From assembly GCF_000183405.1 (NCBI RefSeq), contig NC_014758.1, forward strand, positions 1 through 64,000: a DNA stretch of 64,000 nucleotides, given 5' to 3'. Positions within the stretch are counted from its first letter, which is position 1. Each line of letters starts with the position of its first letter. Made by a program: the position numbers and the translations under genes. Of this stretch, positions 55,078 to 63,777 are shown one piece after another. The stretch comes from Calditerrivibrio nitroreducens DSM 19672. GTDB lineage: Bacteria > Chrysiogenota > Deferribacteres > Deferribacterales > Calditerrivibrionaceae. Below the pieces are notes generated by a model. The model made no database searches and was not told the origin of the DNA. It saw nothing but the letters and a program-made list of their open reading frames with translations.

Positions 55078-55102
55078 AATTTAAAAAACCAAGGAGGAAA
55101 CT

Positions 55103-55264
55103 ATGCAAAAGTATATCTGTACAATATGTGGCTACATTTACGACCCAGCATTGGGTGATCCAGAAAACGATGTCGCAGCGGGAACAAAATGGGAAGATGT
55201 TCCTGATTCATGGGTATGCCCTGAATGCGGTGCCCCAAAAGATAGCTTCGAACCAACTAATTAA
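55103..55264 (+). CDS. Rubredoxin
   Basis: This 53-residue Fe(Cys)4 electron carrier reads [20 protein letters not shown] at the start and has the two ligand pairs CTICG and CPECG, with the conserved [21 protein letters not shown] lies 6 bases before the ATG. It sits beside an FprA-type flavodiiron protein, its expected electron acceptor, and is followed by a stem-loop. The pair probably reduces O2 or NO to protect an anaerobic metabolism. Confidence 0.96.
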   Translation: MQKYICTICGYIYDPALGDPENDVAAGTKWEDVPDSWVCPECGAPKDSFEPTN

Positions 55265-55283
55265 TAATTAATAGAAATTGATG

Positions 55284-55330
55284 AATGTTTAAAGATCTTC
55301 TGTGGGGAGTTATCCCCACTTTTAAACATT
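55284..55330 (+). terminator. Two-tier stem-loop after rubredoxin
   Basis: The inner stem GTGGGGA/TCCCCAC (55302-55308, 55313-55319) is followed by T-rich sequence. An outer 10-bp stem AATGTTTAAA/TTTAAACATT (55284-55293, 55321-55330) encloses it. It may terminate or attenuate before the flavodiiron gene. Confidence 0.65.
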
Positions 55331-55356
55331 CTTGTTGTATCTAATGGAGGCCACAA

Positions 55357-56568
55357 ATGAAAGGGATTAAAATTCGTGAAGATGTATATTGGGTGGGGGT
55401 TTATGACCCTAATCTGGAAATTTTTGATATTGTAGTTCCAACAGAACATGGCACAACCTACAATAGCTATTTAGTTATAGGTAAAGATAAGACTGCCCTT
55501 ATCGAAGCAAATAAAAAGCTTTTTACCGATACCTATATAAAAACGGTTGAGTCTATAAAGCCAATAAAAGAGATAGATTACATTATATTAAATCATAATG
55601 AACCGGATCACTCCGGTACCCTTCCGACGATCCTTGAGCTAAACCCTGACATCGAGGTGATATATTCCAAAACGGCAAAAGTTTTTGTCCAAAACATTGT
55701 GAATAGAGAATTTAAAGGTAGAGCGGTGGGAGATGGCGATAAAATTGATTTAGGTGGTAAGACACTGAGGTTTTTCCATACGCCATTTTTACACTGGCCA
55801 GATACGATGTTTACATATCTTGAAGAAGATCAGATTCTGTTTCCATGCGACTTTTTAGGTGCCCATTATTGTCCTCAGGAAATTGGAAAGATCTTCAACG
55901 ATGAAATGGTGGATAAGGATAGTGCACGGGAGGCGTTCGTTTTCTATTACAAATCTATAATGAGGCCGTATAAAGAGCATATTTTAAACGCACTTAAAAA
56001 AATAGATGGTCTACCCATATCGATGATATGCCCATCCCATGGCCCTATAATAAGAGGTGATCTGGATTTTTATCTAAATTTTTACAAAAATCAAGCAAAT
56101 AGGTACTATTTAAATAACCCCACAAGGCAGATAACAATGGTATATGCCACTGCCTATGGGAACACCAAAATGCTTGCGGATCGGATAAAGGCAGGTATTG
56201 AAGATACAGGGGTTCCTGTTAAAATGTTTGATGCGTCAGAAGCTGATATTGATAATATAATAGATGAAATTGAAGTGTCCCATGGTTTACTATTGGGAAC
56301 AGCAACTATCAATGCTAAAGCTCCCAAACCTATATTTAATATATTTTCTGAGTTGGTTGTGCTTAATGTGTCAAATAGAAAAGCAGGTGTTTTCGGATCG
56401 TATGGTTGGAGTGGAGAGGGGATAAAGATGTGTGAAGATATATTGAAGACTATGAGGATGAAGCTTCCTCTTGAATCTTTTAAAGTTCAGATGACTCCTT
56501 CTGAAGAGGAACTCCAAAAAGCTTTTGAGTGGGGTCGAGAATTTGGCATGAAGGTGCTGGAAGGATAG
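55357..56568 (+). CDS. FprA-type flavodiiron protein (O2/NO reductase)
   Basis: The 403 residues have an N-terminal metallo-beta-lactamase-like diiron domain with HNEPDHSG (His80, Glu82, Asp84, His85) and further ligand motifs HTPFLHWPD, FPCDFLGAHY and CPSHGPI. From about residue 255 a flavodoxin domain follows: MVYATAYGNTKMLADRI. Length and layout are those of two-domain class A flavodiiron proteins. With rubredoxin immediately upstream it should reduce O2 to water or NO to N2O. The window also has a YgbA-type gene, supporting an NO-exposed lifestyle. Confidence 0.95.
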   Translation: MKGIKIREDVYWVGVYDPNLEIFDIVVPTEHGTTYNSYLVIGKDKTALIEANKKLFTDTYIKTVESIKPIKEIDYIILNHNEPDHSGTLPTILELNPDIEVIYSKTAKVFVQNIVNREFKGRAVGDGDKIDLGGKTLRFFHTPFLHWPDTMFTYLEEDQILFPCDFLGAHYCPQEIGKIFNDEMVDKDSAREAFVFYYKSIMRPYKEHILNALKKIDGLPISMICPSHGPIIRGDLDFYLNFYKNQANRYYLNNPTRQITMVYATAYGNTKMLADRIKAGIEDTGVPVKMFDASEADIDNIIDEIEVSHGLLLGTATINAKAPKPIFNIFSELVVLNVSNRKAGVFGSYGWSGEGIKMCEDILKTMRMKLPLESFKVQMTPSEEELQKAFEWGREFGMKVLEG

Positions 56569-56574
56569 ATTTAC

Positions 56575-56606
56575 ATTGGGTGAAGGGATCTTCACCCAAT
56601 TTTTTT
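56575..56606 (+). terminator. Terminator after flavodiiron gene
   Basis: ATTGGGTGAAG (56575-56585) pairs with TTCACCCAAT (56591-56600), followed by TTTTTT. It ends 7 bases before recJ. Confidence 0.88.
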
Positions 56607-56613
56607 ATTCCAT

Positions 56614-58236
56614 ATGACACCGCAGGAGATAATTGAAAAGATACTTATATCAAGGGGTATCAGGGATTTTGAACAATACTTTAATCCACAACCTAAGTAT
56701 CTTGAAAAGTCAACAAACCTTGTATCTATAGAGCAGGCTCGATTAATCGCTGAAAAGCTGAAAAAATCCAGATTAATATTACTTTACAGTGATTACGATG
56801 TGGATGGTGTGACGTCTTCGGCAGTTTTTAGCAGGTTTTTAAATGAAGCTGGAATTAAAAATTATAAAGTGGTGATTCCAAATAGATTTAAAGATGGATA
56901 TGGTCTAAATCTTGAAAAGATCAAGGAGGAGTTTGAATCAAACCCTTTTGATATGCTGATCACTTTTGATTGTGGAATTGGATCTGTGGAGGAGGTGGAT
57001 TATTTGAAGCGACTTGGGGTCTTTGTTGTCATTACCGATCATCACCTGCCACAGAAAAAGATCCCTTCTGCTGATGTGGTGATAAATCCTAAATTATCCT
57101 CCACCGAAGAAAAGGGAGATTACCATCTTTGCGGCTGTGGGGTGGTTTTTAAATTGATACATGTTTTAAAGGTTTTGTGGAGACTCGATAGCATTGAATT
57201 GAAGAGATATTTAGAGCATGTGGCGATCGCCACCGTTGCCGACATTGTCCCACTTATTGGAGATAATAGAATATTGGTAAAAAATGGTTTAGATGTGATC
57301 AATGAGAACCCCTCTGAAGGTGTAAAAGCACTCATCAATGTGTCTGGCTTAAAAGCTGCTGTAAATTCTTATCATATAGGTTTTATGATAGGCCCCAGAA
57401 TTAATGCAAGCGGTAGGCTTGATATTGCTGATACCAGCTATTACCTTTTGATGCAAAATAGTGAAGATGCTGCAATAAAATATGCCAGAATTTTAGAAGA
57501 ACTCAATCATGCAAGAAAAAAGGAATGTGATGAGATATTCGAAGAGGCACTTTCTTTATTACCCCAGTCCCCCAGAGATGGCATATGTCTTTATAAAAGT
57601 AGCTGGAACAAAGGTGTTATAGGGATTGTTGCTTCACGTCTTGTGGAAAGGTTCAATGTCCCAACTATAATATTTGGTACAAGTGTTGGTAGAGAAGATG
57701 ATGGAGGGATAATAAGTGGCTCCGGCAGATCCACTGATGATCTAAACCTACATGAACTACTGGTGGAGATCGATAGGGAATATCCGGGATTGATGATAAA
57801 ATATGGTGGGCATCTTAAGGCGTGTGGGTTATCCATCTATCAAGAGGATTTTGAGGCTTTTGTGGAAGCATTTACAGGGATCTTACAGGAGCTAAATATC
57901 GATAGTAGAAAAAAAATTTTTTATGATATGGAGTTGAATTTCACAGATGTAAATTTTGATCTAATTGACTGTATAAAAAAGATGGAGCCATTTGGATATG
58001 GGAATGAGATGCCTAAATTCTTATTTAAAAATGTTGAGGTTTTAGATTTCAGGGCAATGGGGGATGGAAATCATTATATTATAAATCTAAAACAGAATGG
58101 ACGCACCCTCAGAGGTATATGGTTTAATGGGGATGAACAAAAGATCACAGATAAATTAAATATCATAGGTGTTCCTATAATTAATGAGTATAACAATAAC
58201 AGATATTTACAGATAAGAATAAGAGATATTATCTAA
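56614..58236 (+). CDS. recJ: Single-stranded-DNA-specific exonuclease RecJ
   Basis: RecJ is a 5'-3' ssDNA exonuclease in recombination and repair. The 540 residues carry DHH motifs LLYSDYDVDGVTSSAVF, DCGIG, ITDHHLPQ, and IATVADIVPL, then the DHHA1 glycine-rich YGGHLKACGLSI and an OB-like C-terminal domain. It is a little shorter than the commonly seen 560-580. It starts just after the flavodiiron terminator and ends 4 bases into the LysO gene running the other way. Confidence 0.95.
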   Translation: MTPQEIIEKILISRGIRDFEQYFNPQPKYLEKSTNLVSIEQARLIAEKLKKSRLILLYSDYDVDGVTSSAVFSRFLNEAGIKNYKVVIPNRFKDGYGLNLEKIKEEFESNPFDMLITFDCGIGSVEEVDYLKRLGVFVVITDHHLPQKKIPSADVVINPKLSSTEEKGDYHLCGCGVVFKLIHVLKVLWRLDSIELKRYLEHVAIATVADIVPLIGDNRILVKNGLDVINENPSEGVKALINVSGLKAAVNSYHIGFMIGPRINASGRLDIADTSYYLLMQNSEDAAIKYARILEELNHARKKECDEIFEEALSLLPQSPRDGICLYKSSWNKGVIGIVASRLVERFNVPTIIFGTSVGREDDGGIISGSGRSTDDLNLHELLVEIDREYPGLMIKYGGHLKACGLSIYQEDFEAFVEAFTGILQELNIDSRKKIFYDMELNFTDVNFDLIDCIKKMEPFGYGNEMPKFLFKNVEVLDFRAMGDGNHYIINLKQNGRTLRGIWFNGDEQKITDKLNIIGVPIINEYNNNRYLQIRIRDII

Positions 58237-58832
58237 AGGCCAAGAAAAAAAGATACAAATATCGGAACCAGAGCACTTAATATAAAACCATGCACAAAAG
58301 CTACTACTGCCGCTTCATCGCCAGCATACTTTTGGATTATCGGCAGGGTAGTGTCCATCGATGTGGCACCTGCCGGAGGGATAGCTATAAAAGGGCCTAA
58401 ATATTTTGAAATTATAGGGATAGTTATGATGCTCATCGATTCCCGAAACACATTTGATAAAAAAGCTATAGATCCAAGGTCAGAACCAGCAGATTTGGAT
58501 ATGATTACAGCAGATAGTGAATACCATCCGAAACCGGACGCAATAGCCATAGAATGTTTGATACTTATAGTGATTAAAAAGGATGCTATGAATCCTCCAA
58601 AAAGTGTTCCCATTATGGTACCTATCGGTATTAAAAAAGCATATCTATCAGCGGTAAATAGTCTTTTCAGGGCTTCGGTATCTCTACCTATATCAAATCC
58701 CACAATAAAAAGAAGTAGATAAAGAGCGTAGTCTGTAATATCGGATGAATAGGTTAAAAAAAAGTGTGGTAGAAGATTGAACTGGGATAAAATAGCTCCT
58801 GAAATCACTGCAAGAATCATTAAAAATATCAT
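58233..58832 (-). CDS. LysO-type lysine exporter, C-terminal half
   Basis: The 199 residues with about six transmembrane segments match the C-terminal part of LysO (YbjE/DUF340): YLLLFIVGFDIGRD, GFGWYSLSAVIISKSAGSDLGSIAFLSNVFRESMSI and IPPAGATSMDTTLPII. It overlaps the N-terminal half gene by 4 bases, so both halves are translated together. E. coli LysO is a single protein of similar total length. Split LysO pairs occur in other lineages, so this is not necessarily a broken gene. Confidence 0.85.
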   Translation of the reverse strand: MIFLMILAVISGAILSQFNLLPHFFLTYSSDITDYALYLLLFIVGFDIGRDTEALKRLFTADRYAFLIPIGTIMGTLFGGFIASFLITISIKHSMAIASGFGWYSLSAVIISKSAGSDLGSIAFLSNVFRESMSIITIPIISKYLGPFIAIPPAGATSMDTTLPIIQKYAGDEAAVVAFVHGFILSALVPIFVSFFLGL

Positions 58833-59098
58833 TTCTGTTTTCCGAAAAATTTTACAATTACGTATACAAAAGCTATGCTAAATAAAACTGCTAATGTGGA
58901 TATAATAAATGCAATAAAACCGAAATTTAAAATCTTCACTTTCAAATCTGGGTCTTTCCCTATACCTACACCCATAAAAAAAAGCAGTATAATTACGCTG
59001 AAACTTAGGATCCATTTATTTGCATCCTTTGTATCAATCTTTTTTGTGGCAAAACCTAAAATGGATCCAATTATCAAAAAAAGTAGATATTTAGCCAT
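58829..59098 (-). CDS. LysO-type lysine exporter, N-terminal half
   Basis: This 89-residue product with two or three transmembrane helices has MAKYLLFLIIGSILGF and LLFFMGVGIGKDPDLKVKI, matching the N-terminal part of LysO (DUF340). Together with the following gene it would form a complete exporter. It lies just downstream of purB. Confidence 0.85.
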   Translation of the reverse strand: MAKYLLFLIIGSILGFATKKIDTKDANKWILSFSVIILLFFMGVGIGKDPDLKVKILNFGFIAFIISTLAVLFSIAFVYVIVKFFGKQK

Positions 59099-59099
59099 A

Positions 59100-60533
59100 T
59101 TACACTTTTATTTCTACACTTACACCTAAAAGATCTTTATATTTATTTAAAATCGGGTTAACTTCATCATTTACAAATTCTTCCACCTGCTGTGGTGCTC
59201 TACCTATAAAGTCTGCTGGATTAACAATTTTTAAAATCTCCTCCTTGTTGAGGGGGATATTTTCATCTTTTGCAAGGCGTTCCAGAAGATCGTTTTTTCC
59301 ACCTTCCATCTTTACAATCATACCTGCATCCATGGAATGTTTTCGGATCAGTTCATGCATCTTTTGTCTATCTGCCCCTCTTTTTACAGATTCCATAATA
59401 ATATTTTCTGTGGCCATGAATGGTAGCTCTTCCATGATATGCTTTTCTATAATTTTGTTATAGACTACAAGCCCATCTGTGATATTTATTAAAAGCTGTA
59501 AAATGGCATCTATAGCCAAAAAGGATTCCGGTATCACCACCCTTCTATTTGCTGAATCGTCAAGGGTTCTTTCAAACCATTGGGTTGCGTGGGTTAGATA
59601 TGGGTTGATGGAATTTGTGATGACGAGTCTTGCAAGGGAACAGACCCTTTCACTTCTCATCGGATTTCTTTTGTATGCCATAGCGCTGGAGCCTATCTGG
59701 TGCTTTTCAAATGGCTCTTCCACCTCTTTGAGATTTTGTAGGAGCCTTATATCGGTTGCCATTTTATGGGCGGATTCGGCAATACCTGCAAGGACTTTAA
59801 GTACCTGTGTATCCTGTTTTCTCGTGTATGTTTGACCTGTTATAGTCAGCACTTTATCGAAACCCATTTTTTTGGAAACAAGCCTGTCGAGCATTCTAAC
59901 TTTTTCATGATCCCCATTGAAAAGAGCCAGGAAGGATGCCTGAGTACCTGTTGTCCCTTTTACACCTCTAAATTTTAGATTGGATGAAACGTATTCTAGA
60001 TCCTCAAAGTCGAGTAAAAAATCCTGCAGCCATAGACAGGCTCTTTTACCCACCGTTGTTAACTGAGCTGGCTGAAAATGTGTAAAACCAAGGGTCGGTA
60101 GGTCTTTGTATTTTAGTGCAAATTCTTTGAGATTATGTACCAAGTTTACCATCTGTTTTTTAATAAGAGTTAGCCCCTCTTTCATAAGGATAAGGTCTGT
60201 ATTGTCCCCTACATAAGCGCTTGTGGCACCGAGGTGAATTATTGGCATTGCTTTTGGACAGACTTTACCAAACGTATGTACATGTGCCATTACGTCATGT
60301 CTAAATTTCTTTTCCATCTCTTTGGCGTATTCAAAATCTATGTTATTTATGTTGTTACGCATCTCTTCTATTTGTTCATCTGTAATGTTAAGTCCAAGCT
60401 CCTTTTCCGTTTCGGCAAGAGCCACCCACAGCTTTCTCCATGTGGAAAATTTTTTAAAAGGGGAGAAAAGCTCCATCATTTCTTTGCTTGCATACCTTTC
60501 TGTAAGTGGATTTACATAATTTGAGTGGTTCAT
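59100..60533 (-). CDS. purB: Adenylosuccinate lyase
   Basis: PurB makes fumarate and AICAR or AMP in purine synthesis. From the ATG at 60533 (GGAGAGGAT just upstream) it has 477 residues; five residues earlier an alternative start exists. The fumarase/aspartase superfamily loop is [15 protein letters not shown]; other features are [15 protein letters not shown] and [11 protein letters not shown]. The C-terminal catalytic ADSL_C domain is present. It is probably co-transcribed with the LysO halves. Confidence 0.95.
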   Translation of the reverse strand: MNHSNYVNPLTERYASKEMMELFSPFKKFSTWRKLWVALAETEKELGLNITDEQIEEMRNNINNIDFEYAKEMEKKFRHDVMAHVHTFGKVCPKAMPIIHLGATSAYVGDNTDLILMKEGLTLIKKQMVNLVHNLKEFALKYKDLPTLGFTHFQPAQLTTVGKRACLWLQDFLLDFEDLEYVSSNLKFRGVKGTTGTQASFLALFNGDHEKVRMLDRLVSKKMGFDKVLTITGQTYTRKQDTQVLKVLAGIAESAHKMATDIRLLQNLKEVEEPFEKHQIGSSAMAYKRNPMRSERVCSLARLVITNSINPYLTHATQWFERTLDDSANRRVVIPESFLAIDAILQLLINITDGLVVYNKIIEKHIMEELPFMATENIIMESVKRGADRQKMHELIRKHSMDAGMIVKMEGGKNDLLERLAKDENIPLNKEEILKIVNPADFIGRAPQQVEEFVNDEVNPILNKYKDLLGVSVEIKV

Positions 60534-60602
60534 ATCCTCTCCAAACATTTTTCAAGAATATTAAACAATAATAAGACATTTTTCAAGAGAATGTTTTTTT
60601 TC

Positions 60603-60630
60603 TTGATTTTTTTAAATGATGTATTATAAT
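60603..60630 (+). promoter_or_regulatory. Promoter of dctP
   Basis: TTGATT (60603-60608), a 16-base spacer and a perfect TATAAT (60625-60630), 31 bases before the ATG. Confidence 0.65.
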
Positions 60631-60660
60631 TAAGTGTAACTTAAACTGTGGAGGTTAACT

Positions 60661-61752
60661 ATGAGTAAAAAAGTAACGAGGAGACAGTTTCTAAAAACAG
60701 CTGGAGCTGCCACCGCCGCTGGTGCAGCAATGACAATAGGTGCCCCAGCTATTCACGCTTCACAAAAATACCTTTGGAAAATGGTAACAACATGGCCACC
60801 TAATTTCCCGGTTATGGGTGAGGGGGCAGTAATGCTTGCAAAATGGATAGAAACAATGTCAGAGGGAAGATTGAAGATTCAGGTTTATGGTGCAGGTGAG
60901 TTGGTTCCAGCTCTTGAAGTATTCAATGCAGTTAGTTCTGGTACTGTAGAGATGGGGCACGGAGCATCATACTACTGGGCTGGTAAGTCTCAGGCGGCTC
61001 AGTTTTTTGCGGCAGTTCCATTTGGATTAAATGCTCAAGGTATGAACGCCTGGCTTTATGCCGGTGGTGGCCAGCAGCTCTGGGATGAAGTATATGCAGC
61101 ATTCAATCTTAAACCATTTGCAGCTGGAAATACAGGGGTTCAGATGGGGGGATGGTTCAGAAAAGAGATAAAATCAGTGGCAGATATTAAAGGTCTTAAA
61201 ATGAGGATCCCTGGTCTTGGTGGAAAAGTTATTACCAAGCTTGGTGGTTCATCCATAAATGTGGCTGGCGGTGAGATTTACTCAAACCTTGAAAGGGGTG
61301 TTATCGATGCAACAGAATGGGTTGGACCATACCATGACTATCTGATGGGATTTTACAAGGTTGCAAAATTTTATTATTACCCAGGATGGCATGAGCCAGG
61401 TACAGTACTTGAGTCTTTTGTGAATAAAAAAGCTTATGAAGCGCTACCAAAAGACTTGCAGGAGATAATCACCACCGCAATGTATAGATCGAATGCATGG
61501 ATGCTTGCCACATTTGAATCCAAAAATAACGAATACTTATATAAATTGACTCACGAACACAAAGTTAACCTTAAATCTTTCCCAAAAGATGTTCTGGATG
61601 CATTCAAAAAAGCTTCAGTAGAAGTTATCTCTGAAATTACATCTAAAGATCCGATATCTAAAAAGGTATTTGATCATTTCACTGCATTCAGTAGAAAAGT
61701 CGACGCATGGGCAAAAATTTCTGAGATACCATACTATACATCTATTATGTAA
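60661..61752 (+). CDS. dctP: Tat-exported TRAP transporter substrate-binding protein (TakP-like)
   Basis: The 363 residues start with a twin-arginine signal: Arg7-Arg8 in TRRQFLK, hydrophobic AGAATAAGAAMTIG, and cleavage near PAIHA. The mature domain is a DctP/TakP-type binding protein with an organic-acid pocket; RIPGLGGKVITKLGGSS, LERGVIDATEWVGPYHDYLMG and YPGWHEPGTVLESF match the group binding 2-oxo acids. Tat export means it is folded before export. A bidirectional terminator separates it from the convergent dctM gene. Cargo is inferred only. Confidence 0.93.
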   Translation: MSKKVTRRQFLKTAGAATAAGAAMTIGAPAIHASQKYLWKMVTTWPPNFPVMGEGAVMLAKWIETMSEGRLKIQVYGAGELVPALEVFNAVSSGTVEMGHGASYYWAGKSQAAQFFAAVPFGLNAQGMNAWLYAGGGQQLWDEVYAAFNLKPFAAGNTGVQMGGWFRKEIKSVADIKGLKMRIPGLGGKVITKLGGSSINVAGGEIYSNLERGVIDATEWVGPYHDYLMGFYKVAKFYYYPGWHEPGTVLESFVNKKAYEALPKDLQEIITTAMYRSNAWMLATFESKNNEYLYKLTHEHKVNLKSFPKDVLDAFKKASVEVISEITSKDPISKKVFDHFTAFSRKVDAWAKISEIPYYTSIM

Positions 61753-61755
61753 TAA

Positions 61756-61780
61756 AAAAGCCGGGGTTTCCCGGCTTTTT
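61756..61780. terminator. Bidirectional terminator between dctP and dctM
   Basis: AAAAAGCCGGG-GTTT-CCCGGCTTTTT is a perfect palindrome with A/T runs on both sides, able to stop transcription from either direction. Confidence 0.93.
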
Positions 61781-61784
61781 TATT

Positions 61785-63098
61785 TTATTTTGATAAGACC
61801 TTAGGCAGCCACAAGGCTAATTGAGGATAGTATATCACTATTCCAATGGCTATAACCTGTAATACTATAAAAGGGACTATTCCTCTGTAGATGTGATTTA
61901 TTGTAACCTCTTTTGGGGCAACACTCTGGAGGTAGAATAACGAGAAGCCAAATGGTGGGGTAAGGAAGCTTGTCTGGAAATTAAGACCAATAAGGACTCC
62001 TATCCATAATAGATCAAGCCCCATACTCTGGAATATAGGACCTACTATTGGCAAGACTATAAAGGAGATTTCTATGTAGTCTATAAAAAATCCAGCTATG
62101 AAGATTATGGCATTTACGAGAATCAAAAATGTTGTAGGATTCATATTTGTTTTTTCTATAAACTCTAAAATAATAGTATCCCCCTGCATCCCTCTGAAAA
62201 CAAGTCCAAAAGCGGTTGCCCCAATTAAAAGGGTGAATACCATTGCGGTAAGGTTCATCGTATCATACATTACGGCCATCGCTTTTTTGTAATTTAAGCT
62301 TCTTTTGGCAAGTGCAAGTAAAGTGGCTCCGAAGGCTCCAACAGCAGCTGATTCTGTGGGGGAAGCTATCCCAGCAAATATGGATCCCAATACCGCCACG
62401 ATAAGAGCCATGGGAAGTAAAAAGGCAAAAAATATTCTTCGAAACATCTTATCACTTCTAAATTTAGCAAGATCCTCTTCAGGCATAGCTGGTACCTGTT
62501 CACCTTTGAATATCGCTATAATTATCACATATAAAAGATAAAGCCCCACAAGTAAAAAACCAGGGATAAATGCTCCAAGATAGATATCTCCAATGGACAG
62601 ATTGAAAACGCTTGCAATTATTACCAATGCTACACTTGGTGGTATTATCTGTCCCAATGTCCCTGCAGCACAGATAATTCCACATGATAGTGGTATATTA
62701 TACCCTCTTTTTACCATGGTGGGAAGGCTCAGTAGTCCCATAGTGACAACGGTGGCTCCAACAATCCCTGTGGCTGCAGCAAGCATTGCACCCACCAGTA
62801 TTACAGATATCCCCATACCACCCCTGATCTTGCCAAAGAGCAAAGCCATCGTCTCCAGCATCTCTTCTGCAATACCTGATTTTTCAAGCATCACGCCCAT
62901 GTAAACAAAAAGAGGTACTGCCACCAAAACAAAATTTGTAATGCCACCCCATATCCTGAGGGGCATAAGATTAAAAAGCTCAGGTCCAAAGTTTATTAAA
63001 CCTAAAATCATCGATACTCCACCAAGGGTAAAAGCTACAGGGAATCCTATAAGTAATGCACCAAAAACAGTTATAAATAATATTAACGCACTCATCAT
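61785..63098 (-). CDS. dctM: TRAP transporter large permease (DctM)
   Basis: The 437 residues form about twelve transmembrane helices. Family features include LIGFPVAFTLGGVSMILGL, ATGIVGATVVTMGLLSLPTMVKRGYN, GTLGQIIPPSVALVI and LGLNFQTSFLTPPFGFSLFYL. It carries the main ion-coupled transport path. dctQ ends 6 bases upstream. The TRAP binding protein is encoded convergently rather than in the same operon. Confidence 0.95.
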   Translation of the reverse strand: MMSALILFITVFGALLIGFPVAFTLGGVSMILGLINFGPELFNLMPLRIWGGITNFVLVAVPLFVYMGVMLEKSGIAEEMLETMALLFGKIRGGMGISVILVGAMLAAATGIVGATVVTMGLLSLPTMVKRGYNIPLSCGIICAAGTLGQIIPPSVALVIIASVFNLSIGDIYLGAFIPGFLLVGLYLLYVIIIAIFKGEQVPAMPEEDLAKFRSDKMFRRIFFAFLLPMALIVAVLGSIFAGIASPTESAAVGAFGATLLALAKRSLNYKKAMAVMYDTMNLTAMVFTLLIGATAFGLVFRGMQGDTIILEFIEKTNMNPTTFLILVNAIIFIAGFFIDYIEISFIVLPIVGPIFQSMGLDLLWIGVLIGLNFQTSFLTPPFGFSLFYLQSVAPKEVTINHIYRGIVPFIVLQVIAIGIVIYYPQLALWLPKVLSK

Positions 63099-63104
63099 TT
63101 GCTC

Positions 63105-63632
63105 CTAATGGTTTGTTTTTTCATGGTAATATGAGGTATCCCCCAGAAGGGTTAATAAGGCTTTTAAAAACATAGATGCTCCTTGAATTATCACAAGTAA
63201 AAAACTAAAAGGTAGCATAGCCTTAAGCAGGTATCTTGCGGGTAATCCCCCTGGATCTGGAGAGCCTTCGGCACATTGCCATGAGGATAGGACAAAATCT
63301 TTTGAGGTGTATATGATAAAAAGGCTAAATGGTATCAGAAGGATAATAACCCCAAGAAGGTCAATTAAAGCTCTTTTTCTAACAGATAGTTTAGAGTATA
63401 TTATATCCACCCTAACATGACCATTTTGTCTCAAGGTGTATGCTGTTCCTAATAGGATCACCAATGCAAAGATATGCCACTCCAATTCCTGAATCCAAAT
63501 TTTACTGCTATTTAGTAAATATCTCGTAAATACATCATAAATTATGACGAGCACGAGTGCTGAAGTCAGCCATGCTGCAATGTAACCAAAGAAACCGCTA
63601 ATCTTATCACAAATATTAATAATGGTTTTCAT
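63105..63632 (-). CDS. dctQ: TRAP transporter small permease (DctQ)
   Basis: The 175 residues have four transmembrane segments. The DctQ motif includes the region around YLLNSSKIWIQELEWHIFALVILLG and RQNGHVRVDIIYSKL. It is translated just before dctM and would complex with it. GGAGG-like sequence lies just upstream of the ATG (CAGGAGGC). Confidence 0.92.
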   Translation of the reverse strand: MKTIINICDKISGFFGYIAAWLTSALVLVIIYDVFTRYLLNSSKIWIQELEWHIFALVILLGTAYTLRQNGHVRVDIIYSKLSVRKRALIDLLGVIILLIPFSLFIIYTSKDFVLSSWQCAEGSPDPGGLPARYLLKAMLPFSFLLVIIQGASMFLKALLTLLGDTSYYHEKTNH

Positions 63633-63680
63633 CTGGTTTAAAGCCTCCTGTTCATTTTTATGAAATTTTGTTTTTCGATA

Positions 63681-63709
63681 ATGTTAAACTATATTTAATA
63701 TGATGTCAA
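63681..63709 (-). promoter_or_regulatory. Possible promoter of dctQM
   Basis: On the minus strand TTGACA (63704-63709) and TAACAT (63681-63686) are separated by 17 bases, 49 bases before the dctQ start. Confidence 0.4.
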
Positions 63710-63777
63710 TACCAAAAAGAGTATATTAGTTAGTTTTTTTTTTGATATTCTTTTAACATTTAATGAAAGAAATAATA

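Noticed and set aside
58351-58722. 123-codon + strand open frame opposite the LysO gene
   Set aside because: Mirror frame of a membrane protein gene; no support for expression.
58233-59098. LysO split as a recent pseudogene
   Set aside because: Both halves have intact frames, starts and a 4-base overlap, which points to a stable split rather than decay.
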